Assembly (NCBI RefSeq): GCF_947497695.1
Contig: NZ_CANMHM010000003.1
Span: forward strand, 248,001 to 312,000
Origin: an uncultured Polaribacter sp.
Lineage (GTDB): Bacteria; Bacteroidota; Bacteroidia; Flavobacteriales; Flavobacteriaceae
Reading direction: 5' to 3'
Length of the DNA stretch: 64,000 nt
Part shown: piece after piece, positions 54,637 through 61,973 of the stretch
How positions within the stretch are numbered: position 1 is the stretch's first letter
Layout: every line of letters begins with the position of its first letter
Made by a program: the position numbers and the translations under genes
The notes under the pieces: model-generated
What the model was told of the DNA's origin: nothing
Databases searched by the model: none
The model's input: the letters and a program-made list of their open reading frames with translations, nothing else

Positions 54637-55308
54637 TTATGCAATATTTTGAAGTAATCTTATTTCTTTTCTATTAAAAGTGATTAAATTTTCCTCTTTT
54701 AACTCGTTCATTAAAACGTTTAAGTTAGATCTAGAAGTGCCAATTAATGAGGCAATATCTTTTTGTGTGTAAGGATGTTCTATTACTTTATCTCCTGTTT
54801 TATCACAATCATGTCCAAATTCTTCACATAATTCTTTCATAAATTCTAAGAAACGAGTTTTGGTATCTTTAAATAAAATAAGTTGTAACCTTCTTTCTAA
54901 TTTTTTAAAACGAAGACCAAGAAATTTATAAATCTTTAAACTAAAGGTTTTATTATCTCTCATTAAATCGTGCATTGTCTCCACTCCTATTGGGCAAATT
55001 GAAGTGGATGCATCTACAGATTGTGCAAATTCATTTCTTTTTTCTTCGCCTAAAATTGCTTTTTCTCCAAACAACTCACCTTTGGTAAGAATTGCTTTTA
55101 CAACTTCATTACCATCTTCTGTATAATAACCAAGCTTTACTTTTCCTTTTTCTATTAAATAGACCTTACTAGCTGAATCTTCTTCAAAATAGATATAATC
55201 GCTTTTTTTATAAGCATCAAAAGTGTGACATTTTTTATGCTTTTTAAATTTATGAGGACAAATAAGATTGAATAAATTTACGTTATCAAAAAACCAAAGA
55301 GAGTTCAT
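54637..55308 (-). CDS. Crp/Fnr-family transcriptional regulator
   Basis: A 223-residue regulator: cyclic-nucleotide-binding-like beta-barrel (FEEDSASKVYLIEKGKVKLGYYTEDGNEVVKAILTKGELFGEKAILGEEKR), dimer helix and HTH (YTQKDIASLIGTSRSNLNVLMNELKEENLI). The cAMP phosphate-cassette Arg/Ser pair is not clear, and there is no Fnr-type Cys set, so the effector is unknown. It and the lipoprotein gene may form one transcript. Confidence 0.92.
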   Translation of the reverse strand: MNSLWFFDNVNLFNLICPHKFKKHKKCHTFDAYKKSDYIYFEEDSASKVYLIEKGKVKLGYYTEDGNEVVKAILTKGELFGEKAILGEEKRNEFAQSVDASTSICPIGVETMHDLMRDNKTFSLKIYKFLGLRFKKLERRLQLILFKDTKTRFLEFMKELCEEFGHDCDKTGDKVIEHPYTQKDIASLIGTSRSNLNVLMNELKEENLITFNRKEIRLLQNIA

Positions 55309-55661
55309 TTTTTTTAATTTAAATTGTTCTTTTTAAGTCTCTATAAAATCTATATTCTTACAAACAAAACTTAATTTAAAAGTAATTTTATCAACAATAA
55401 TAATGTTAAAAAATAAAGTGAGAAAGATAAAGTTTTGTTTTTGTAAACTGGCAACTAGAGTGTTTGTTAAGAACTATTAAAAATAGATGTTTTTAACACG
55501 TAATTTAAGTTAGTTTTTTGAAGAATATTTTTAAATCAAAAGAGAAAAAAATATTTTGGACTGATATTAACCAATTTAAAACTTATTAATAAAAAAACCT
55601 TTTAAATTGATAAAGTATATCAACTTAAAAGGCTTAAATATATTGTGTAAAATTACTTTTA
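55309..55661. other. intergenic region with one terminator
   Basis: AT-rich. Contains the terminator of the LysM gene (55591-55633) and presumably the Crp-gene promoter; nothing else recognised. Confidence 0.5.
55591..55633 (-). terminator. terminator of the LysM gene
   Basis: On the minus strand, CCTTTTAAGTTGATA / TATCAATTTAAAAGG stem followed by seven T residues. Confidence 0.8.
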
Positions 55662-56213
55662 TTATCTTATTACCAAAGTGTTACCTTCATATATGATGTT
55701 TGAACCTAAGCTATTTAATCTTTTTAAATCGTAAATAGAAACGTTTAATTTTTTAGATATGCTAAACAATGTATCTCCTTTTTGTACAACATATTCATTA
55801 GAGTTTTCATTATAGTTAGAACTTACATTAACATAACCATTATTTAGTATAATTTTTTGATTTACTTTTATCAAACCATAATCAATATTAGGATTTAGCT
55901 TTTTTAATTCTCCTACATAAATGCCATACTTTCTCGAAATTGAAAAAAAAGTTTCTCCTTTTGCTACAATATGAAAATTATCACTAGTTGCATCTACAGC
56001 ATTACTATGACTAGGGCTTGCAGCAACAATAGGGCTATAAGATTTCTGTTTAGAATTTTCAGGAATAGACTCTACAATTTCTCCTGTTTTAATATTTACA
56101 TAAGCAGTTTGGCCTTCTAAAATAACTTCATAAAATTCATCACCACTATTTTCCTGAGAAAAAGTACTTAATGAACAAATGATAATAGATATACAAGTAA
56201 TTATTTTTTTCAT
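55662..56213 (-). CDS. secreted protein with two LysM domains
   Basis: A 183-residue protein with a signal peptide (KKIITCISIIICSLSTFSQ). LysM 1 spans residues 80-123 (FHIVAKGETFFSISRKYGI) and LysM 2 residues 139-183 (EYVVQKGDTLFSISKKLNV). LysM binds the glycan of peptidoglycan. There is no catalytic domain, so it is a wall-binding accessory protein. Monocistronic, with its own terminator. Confidence 0.9.
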   Translation of the reverse strand: MKKIITCISIIICSLSTFSQENSGDEFYEVILEGQTAYVNIKTGEIVESIPENSKQKSYSPIVAASPSHSNAVDATSDNFHIVAKGETFFSISRKYGIYVGELKKLNPNIDYGLIKVNQKIILNNGYVNVSSNYNENSNEYVVQKGDTLFSISKKLNVSIYDLKRLNSLGSNIIYEGNTLVIR

Positions 56214-56641
56214 ATTTTAAAATTTGTAATTATTGAATAAATGATGCCGTTTTTAATATTATTTTAACGTCAAAGTGATTTTAATATTAATTTTAATATT
56301 TATCTCGCAATTTATGACGCTATTTTTTAATATAAAAATTTTAGATTAAAAAAGAACGAAGTATTTGTAGTGATTTTTTCACTCAATTTTATACTTAATA
56401 CATTCAGTCTTAATTAATTTATAACTTAATTTTATAATATCTTTAAATATAAACAAAAAAAATAAATTAATTATAATTTACAAAATGAAAATGTAAAAAT
56501 TTATATTATTCTAATGAAAAAAATGTTATTTGAGGTTAAAAATCGATAGGGATTTTGAATTTATATGGTATTTATTAAAATACACAATTTAGTATTTTTT
56601 AAAATTTGTAACAAATACAATAAGTTAATTAAAATTATAAA
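56214..56641. other. intergenic region, nothing recognised
   Basis: Very AT-rich gap between the LysM gene and crtB, both on the minus strand. No open frame and no strong hairpin. Further crt genes that often follow crtB are absent here. Confidence 0.45.
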
Positions 56642-57487
56642 TTATTTAATAATATTTAATTTGTATTTTACATAACTTCTTGCTAATAAGTTTATTTTCA
56701 TAGGATTAGAGATACGAATTCTAGTATCCATAATATCTTCAAAAGGAACATTGTTTAATTTTTTTAACAACCTTCTGTAATATCTATAAGCCATATAAAC
56801 CCCAAATTTTGCTTCTACAGGTAACTTTAAAATTCCGTTTTTGTAAGCAAAATCAAAGTCTGCTTCTATATCGTCTATAATTATTTTTTTGGAATTTGCA
56901 TCTAGCTTACCTAAATCTACATTAGGAAAATAAGAACGATTTAACACTTCATAATCTGCCTTTAAATCACGTAAAAAATTGACTTTTTGAAAAGCAGAAC
57001 CCAAACGCATTGCTGCATCTTTTAATTCGTTAAACTTATCATCATCACCATTTACAAAAACTTTTAAACACATTAAACCAACAACATCTGCAGAACCATA
57101 AATGTAAGCATCATATTCTTCTTTAGTTTGATATTCTGTTTTGTATAAATCTGCCTTCATGCTTTTAAGAAAAGCATCTACCATTTCTTGGGGAATGTTA
57201 TATCTATTAACCGTTTGCTGAAAAGAGTTTAAAATAGGGTTTAAACTAATTCCGCTTTTAACAGCATCGTAATAATCTTGTTCAAACTTTAAAAGCAGGG
57301 TTTCCTTATCAAAATCATGAAATGTATCTACAATTTCATCGGCAAAACGGACAAAACCATAAATATTATAAATATCTTTTCTAATATTTTCTGATAGCAT
57401 TTTAACAGCTAAAGAAAAGGATGTGCTATATTTGGTGGTAACCAATTTGCTACAATCATTAGAAACTATATCGAATAATTCTTTCAT
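56642..57487 (-). CDS. crtB: phytoene synthase
   Basis: A 281-residue squalene/phytoene synthase. Both Asp-rich motifs are present: DEIVDTFHD near residue 52 and NFLRDLKADYE near residue 169, along with YIYGSADVVGLMCLKVF. It condenses two geranylgeranyl diphosphates to phytoene, the first carotenoid step. Four base pairs separate it from crtI, so the two are one operon. Confidence 0.95.
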   Translation of the reverse strand: MKELFDIVSNDCSKLVTTKYSTSFSLAVKMLSENIRKDIYNIYGFVRFADEIVDTFHDFDKETLLLKFEQDYYDAVKSGISLNPILNSFQQTVNRYNIPQEMVDAFLKSMKADLYKTEYQTKEEYDAYIYGSADVVGLMCLKVFVNGDDDKFNELKDAAMRLGSAFQKVNFLRDLKADYEVLNRSYFPNVDLGKLDANSKKIIIDDIEADFDFAYKNGILKLPVEAKFGVYMAYRYYRRLLKKLNNVPFEDIMDTRIRISNPMKINLLARSYVKYKLNIIK

Positions 57488-57491
57488 TTAC

Positions 57492-58955
57492 TTATTGGTT
57501 TTTAATGATTAATTCTGATGCTAATTTACCCGAAATTAAAGCTGGTGGAACTCCTGGACCTGGCACTGTTAATTGCCCAGTAAAATACAAATTATTTACT
57601 TTACTACTTTTTATTTTTGGCCTCAAAAAAGCGGTTTGTAAAAGTGTATTAGCCATTCCATAAGCATTTCCTTTATAAGAATTATACTCACTTTTAAAAT
57701 CATTTACACAAAATGATTTTTTAAATAATACGTGTTTTTTAAACTCTTGGTTTGTTAGTGTCTCAAACCTATCTATAATTTTATGAAAATATTGTTCTCT
57801 TAATGCCTCTGTATCTTCAATACCTGGTGCTAAAGGGATTAAGAAAAAACAAGCTTCTTTACCTTCTGGTGCAGAAGTTTTATCTGTAATGGAAGTAAAA
57901 TTAGCATAAAATAGCGGATTTGATGGCCACTCTGGATTGTCATAGATTTCTTTTGCATGTTGATCAAAATCTGTGTCAAAAAATAGAGTATGATGACTTA
58001 CATTTTCTATTTTTTTATCTAAACCTACGTAAAATAGTAAAGAAGATGGTGCAAAGGTTTTTTTAGCCCAATAGTTTTCTGAATATTGTTTTACACTACT
58101 ATCTAATAAAGTTTCTGTATGATGATAATCTGCACCACTTAAAACTAAATTTGTTTTAATTTCTTCTCCATTTACAGACAAACCAATAACATTTTTAGAA
58201 CTGTCTGTAATAATTTTATCTACGTTTGCATTGGTTTTAAAATGAACGCCTAAACTATTTGCTAAAGCAACCATTCCTTCAATAACCTTGTACATTCCTC
58301 CTCTTGGATGCCAAGTACCAAGTCCAAAATCTGCATAGTTCATAAAATTATAAAATGCTGGTGTATTACTTGGTTTTGCTCCTAAAAATAGCACTGGAAA
58401 TTCTAAAATTTTAATCAGTTTACTATTTTTAATCTTTTTTCTAACTTGTTTTCTTATAGTAGAAAAAAACTGAGAAACTCTAGCAACTGTTGTTGTATTT
58501 ACTAACTCTAGTGGAGAAACTCCTGGTTTATAAACTAAATCTTTAATAGCAGTATCATAATTTGCTTTTGCAGAATCTAAAAAGGCCTTTAAATGTTTTG
58601 CACTTCCTTTTTCTTCTTTTTCAAACAAATCATAAATCTCTTTTAATTCACTTGAAATTTTCATCGAAGATTGTGCTCCAAAATAAACTTCATATCCAGG
58701 ATTTAATTTATCTAAAGTATAATAATCAGATGGTTTTTTACCAAAATCAGCAAAAAAGCGTTCAAAAACATCTGGCATCCAATACCAAGAAGGACCAATA
58801 TCAAACGTAAATCCGTCTTTTTTAAACTGTCTTGCTCTACCTCCTAAAGTATCATTTTTTTCTAATACTGTAACGTTATATCCTTCTTTTGCCAAATAGC
58901 AAGAAGCTGATAAAGCAGAAAAACCTGAACCAATTATATAAATATTTTTACTCAT
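57492..58955 (-). CDS. crtI: phytoene desaturase
   Basis: A 487-residue FAD-dependent CrtI: dinucleotide fold IIGSGFSALSASCYLAKEGYNVTVLEKNDTLGGRAR (in two stretches), GFTFDIGPSWYWMPD, and the C-terminal FTGQLTVPGPGVPPALISGKLAS. It desaturates phytoene to lycopene. The promoter just upstream carries a palindrome shared with the regulator gene (58963-58975), so expression is probably under control of the CarH-like protein encoded next to it. Confidence 0.96.
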   Translation of the reverse strand: MSKNIYIIGSGFSALSASCYLAKEGYNVTVLEKNDTLGGRARQFKKDGFTFDIGPSWYWMPDVFERFFADFGKKPSDYYTLDKLNPGYEVYFGAQSSMKISSELKEIYDLFEKEEKGSAKHLKAFLDSAKANYDTAIKDLVYKPGVSPLELVNTTTVARVSQFFSTIRKQVRKKIKNSKLIKILEFPVLFLGAKPSNTPAFYNFMNYADFGLGTWHPRGGMYKVIEGMVALANSLGVHFKTNANVDKIITDSSKNVIGLSVNGEEIKTNLVLSGADYHHTETLLDSSVKQYSENYWAKKTFAPSSLLFYVGLDKKIENVSHHTLFFDTDFDQHAKEIYDNPEWPSNPLFYANFTSITDKTSAPEGKEACFFLIPLAPGIEDTEALREQYFHKIIDRFETLTNQEFKKHVLFKKSFCVNDFKSEYNSYKGNAYGMANTLLQTAFLRPKIKSSKVNNLYFTGQLTVPGPGVPPALISGKLASELIIKNQ

Positions 58956-58962
58956 ATTAATT

Positions 58963-58979
58963 TTTGTTTAACAAATATA
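58963..58979 (-). promoter_or_regulatory. crtI promoter with overlapping palindromic operator
   Basis: TTTGTTTAACAAA (58963-58975), a perfect 13-bp palindrome, overlaps the -10 TATATTTG (minus strand, 58979-58972). No TTG -35 lies at the right distance, as expected for a regulated promoter. The ATG is 8 bp beyond the palindrome. Confidence 0.5.
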
Positions 58980-59015
58980 CTAAAGAATTAAACGATTTGA
59001 AGTTTTTTGAAAAAA

Positions 59016-59909
59016 TTATAATACTTTTAACAAGTCTTTTACAGAACTGTATCGTATTATTTTTGAAGAAAAGTTTAATTGATCTAACAGTTCTGTTTTT
59101 CTACCAATTGCAATTAATTGATGAGGAGTGCCTTTTAAAATTGCATCAATTTCCTTAAAATAATCGTGAACTTTATCATCATAAGGCATTATAGTCATGG
59201 AAGTAACAAAGCATATTTCTCTTCCATTCTTAAAAAAATAATCTAAATTATCTAAAGGAAGACTTTGTCCTAAATATATAGTATGATTCCCTCTTAAAAT
59301 CAATTCATAATTAAGGTATAATAAGCCCAACTCATGAATTTCATTTTCTGGTAAAAACAACACATAAGTTTTGTTTGAAGTAGTAACAGCATACTCTAAT
59401 TTTTCTGAATTTATTTGTATTTTCTGGGCTATCAAATTAGATATAAAATGCTCATGTGCAGGCATTAAAGTATCTGTTTGCCATAATAAACCTATATGAT
59501 TTAAAAAAGGAATAAAAACATCTTTAAATACTTCTCTAAACGTTTTTTTATGTAACAGTTTATTATAGGTATTATTGAATAGTACTTTATCAAACTGAAA
59601 CATTGATAATTTAAAAGCGTTGATTGCTTCATCATCAATTGCTGTACTAAAAGCCATTTCTCTTGTATGAAAAAGAAGCTCTTCATCCGTCATTTTTGCA
59701 ATCTTAGAAATCTTAAAATTATTGTTATTTAACAAAACAATATTTAATAACTTTAGCAAATTTGTATTTGAATAGTAGCGTATGTTTGTATTGGTTCTTT
59801 TGGGTTCTAATAGATTATAGCGTTTTTCCCAAATGCGAATAGTATGAGCTTTAACTCCAGATATATTTTCTAGATCTTTAATCGTAAAATCTTGCTTAAT
59901 ACTGTTCAA
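59016..59909 (-). CDS. MerR-family regulator with cobalamin-binding domain (CarH/LitR-like)
   Basis: A 297-residue regulator starting at TTG. The N-terminal MerR winged helix reads FTIKDLENISGVKAHTIRIWEKRYNLLEP. The rest matches the B12-dependent photoreceptor layout: a helical cap with Trp143-x9-Glu153-His154 (LLWQTDTLMPAHEHF), then a Rossmann-like B12 domain with Glu190-x-His192-xx-Gly195 (ENEIHELG), where the His is the expected lower cobalt ligand. In CarH, adenosylcobalamin-bound tetramers repress carotenoid genes in the dark and light breaks them. It sits 60 bp upstream of crtI on the same strand and its own promoter has a matching operator. Confidence 0.9.
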   Translation of the reverse strand: MNSIKQDFTIKDLENISGVKAHTIRIWEKRYNLLEPKRTNTNIRYYSNTNLLKLLNIVLLNNNNFKISKIAKMTDEELLFHTREMAFSTAIDDEAINAFKLSMFQFDKVLFNNTYNKLLHKKTFREVFKDVFIPFLNHIGLLWQTDTLMPAHEHFISNLIAQKIQINSEKLEYAVTTSNKTYVLFLPENEIHELGLLYLNYELILRGNHTIYLGQSLPLDNLDYFFKNGREICFVTSMTIMPYDDKVHDYFKEIDAILKGTPHQLIAIGRKTELLDQLNFSSKIIRYSSVKDLLKVL

Positions 59910-59921
59910 AATATTTAATTT

Positions 59922-59938
59922 TTAGTTGAACAAATCTA
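59922..59938 (-). promoter_or_regulatory. regulator promoter with matching palindromic operator
   Basis: TTAGTTGAACAAA (59922-59934), a near-palindrome of the form TTWGTTNAACWAA, overlaps the -10 TAGATTTG (minus strand, 59938-59931). Same placement as at crtI, and the flank TTCTTTAG is also shared. Confidence 0.5.
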
Positions 59939-60138
59939 AAGAAAAAACTAATAAAATAGTATTTTTTATTAAAAATATAACATTTCATTTTTTTTAATTG
60001 ATTATACATCAAATTAATAAGGATTAAAAATGTGCTTGAAACTTATGTGTTTTGTCATTTTTTTAAGAATCTTGTTAACAAAACGAAAGTTAATTACAAA
60101 GTTTTAGCTATTTTAGTTTTCTTAAACAAAATGCAGTT

Positions 60139-60624
60139 ATGAAATATATTTTGACCCTTTTATTTGTTAGTCTTTCTTTTACAGTAGTTGCCCAAGAAAA
60201 ATCTAATTTTTGGGATCATGTAAGATATGGTGGTGGTTTTACAGCTGCTTTTGGTAATCAAACAACCATTGGTATTTCACCAAGTGCTGTTTATCAATTT
60301 GATAACGGATTTTCTTTAGGGGCAGGTTTCACTTATTTATACACAGAAATTAGTGATTTTTCTACAAATGTATATGGGGGAAGTGTTATTTCTTTGTATC
60401 AAATTCCTAAAATAGGCATTCAACTTTCGGGAGAATATGAATATTCATTTGCAAACCAAACCGATAGTTTGGGAAGTCAAAATATAAATTTCCCTGCATT
60501 GTATATTGGGGCAGCTTATAACCAAGGCCCTTTTGCATTTGGTTTTAGATATGATGTTTTATATAATGATAATAGAAGTGTTTATGCATCTGCATTCTCT
60601 CCAATAGTACGTTTCTTCTTTTGA
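60139..60624 (+). CDS. small outer-membrane beta-barrel protein
   Basis: A 161-residue protein with a signal peptide (MKYILTLLFVSLSFTVVAQ) followed by about eight amphipathic strands ending in Phe (VRFFF), the outer-membrane insertion signature. Patterns such as GGGFTAAFGNQTTIGISPSAVYQF and LYIGAAYNQGPFAFGFRYDVLY fit the alpha-ketoglutarate decarboxylase-like/PorT-type small barrels of Bacteroidota. Ligand and role unknown. Confidence 0.8.
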   Translation: MKYILTLLFVSLSFTVVAQEKSNFWDHVRYGGGFTAAFGNQTTIGISPSAVYQFDNGFSLGAGFTYLYTEISDFSTNVYGGSVISLYQIPKIGIQLSGEYEYSFANQTDSLGSQNINFPALYIGAAYNQGPFAFGFRYDVLYNDNRSVYASAFSPIVRFFF

Positions 60625-60799
60625 CCTTTTCTACAATAGAAAACATTTAAAATACTTAATAGTTTTAAGCTGATTTTGTTTTTACTATTTAAAAGCTATA
60701 TTTTTAAATAAATGAAATTGGCACATTACAATGCTCCTTAAAATAACAATCAATTTTAAATAAAGAAGTACTAAAAATTGATTTATTTTTGCATAACTT

Positions 60800-61894
60800 A
60801 TGATTACACAAGACCAACTTAAAGATATTAGTACCAGAATTGAAAAATTAAAAGGGTATTTAGAGATTGATAAAAAATTAATTGAAATTGCCAACGAAGA
60901 AGAAAAAACAGCAAACCCTAATTTTTGGAACGACCCAAAAGCCGCAGAAATTCTAATGAAAGAATTGCGTTTTAAAAAAAAGTGGGTAGATGATTATTAT
61001 AAAACCATTACTTTAAATGACGACTTAAATATACTGTATGATTTTTTTAAGGAAGATGAAGTTGATGAAAATGAAATTATAGAGCAATTTGAAAAAACAA
61101 GCACGTTTTTAGAAGATTTAGAATTTAGAAACATGCTTTCTGATGAAGGAGATTCTTTATCTGCAACCATACAAATTAATGCTGGAGCTGGAGGAACAGA
61201 AAGTTGCGACTGGGTAGAAATGCTGTCTAGAATGTATTCTATGTGGGCAGAAAAACAAGGTTTTAAATTAAAAACACTCAATTACCAAGCTGGTGATGTG
61301 GTTGGTATTAAAACCATTACTATAGAAATTGAAGGTGATTATGCCTTTGGATGGCTAAAAGGAGAAAATGGAGTGCATAGATTGGTACGTATTTCACCAT
61401 TTGACTCTAATGCAAAAAGACATACTACTTTTGGTTCTGTTTATGTTTTTCCAGTGGTTGATGATTCTATAGAAATAGAAATAAACCCTGCAGATATAGA
61501 AATTGTAACAGCACGTTCTAGTGGTGCTGGAGGACAAAATGTAAATAAAGTAGAAACCAAAGTGCAACTAACACACAAGCCAACAGGAATTCAGATTTCT
61601 TGCTCTAACTCACGTTCTCAACACGATAATAGAGCTACAGCCATGAAAATGCTAAAGTCTCAATTATATGAAATTGAATTGCAAAAGCAACAAGCTACAA
61701 GAGATGAAATTGAATCTGGCAAATTAAAAACAGAATGGGGAAGCCAAATTAGAAACTACGTAATGCATCCTTACAAATTGGTAAAAGATGTTAGAACTGC
61801 TCATGAAACAGGTAATGTAGATAATGTGATGAATGGAGATATCAATCCGTTTTTAAAGTCTTATTTAATGCTGAATGGGCAAAAAGATAGTTAG
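60800..61894 (+). CDS. prfB: peptide chain release factor 2
   Basis: A 364-residue RF2 that ends translation at UGA and UAA. The stop-recognition SPF motif ([15 protein letters not shown]) and the catalytic GGQ at residues 244-246 are intact. The programmed +1 frameshift seen near codon 25 in many bacteria is absent: the reading frame runs straight through [15 protein letters not shown] just before the TATTTA codons resembles the internal Shine-Dalgarno of the ancestral site. So autoregulation by frameshifting does not operate here. Confidence 0.96.
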   Translation: MITQDQLKDISTRIEKLKGYLEIDKKLIEIANEEEKTANPNFWNDPKAAEILMKELRFKKKWVDDYYKTITLNDDLNILYDFFKEDEVDENEIIEQFEKTSTFLEDLEFRNMLSDEGDSLSATIQINAGAGGTESCDWVEMLSRMYSMWAEKQGFKLKTLNYQAGDVVGIKTITIEIEGDYAFGWLKGENGVHRLVRISPFDSNAKRHTTFGSVYVFPVVDDSIEIEINPADIEIVTARSSGAGGQNVNKVETKVQLTHKPTGIQISCSNSRSQHDNRATAMKMLKSQLYEIELQKQQATRDEIESGKLKTEWGSQIRNYVMHPYKLVKDVRTAHETGNVDNVMNGDINPFLKSYLMLNGQKDS

Positions 61895-61973
61895 TAGTTA
61901 TTAAAAAAACTTGTTTTAAAACTAGTTGCCAACAATGCAAAAACAACTAACTTTACGAAAATAAAATATTATA

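Noticed and set aside
59910..60138. Cobalamin riboswitch near the B12-binding regulator
   Set aside because: No B12-box sequence; the gap is AT-rich and too short for a typical aptamer plus promoter.
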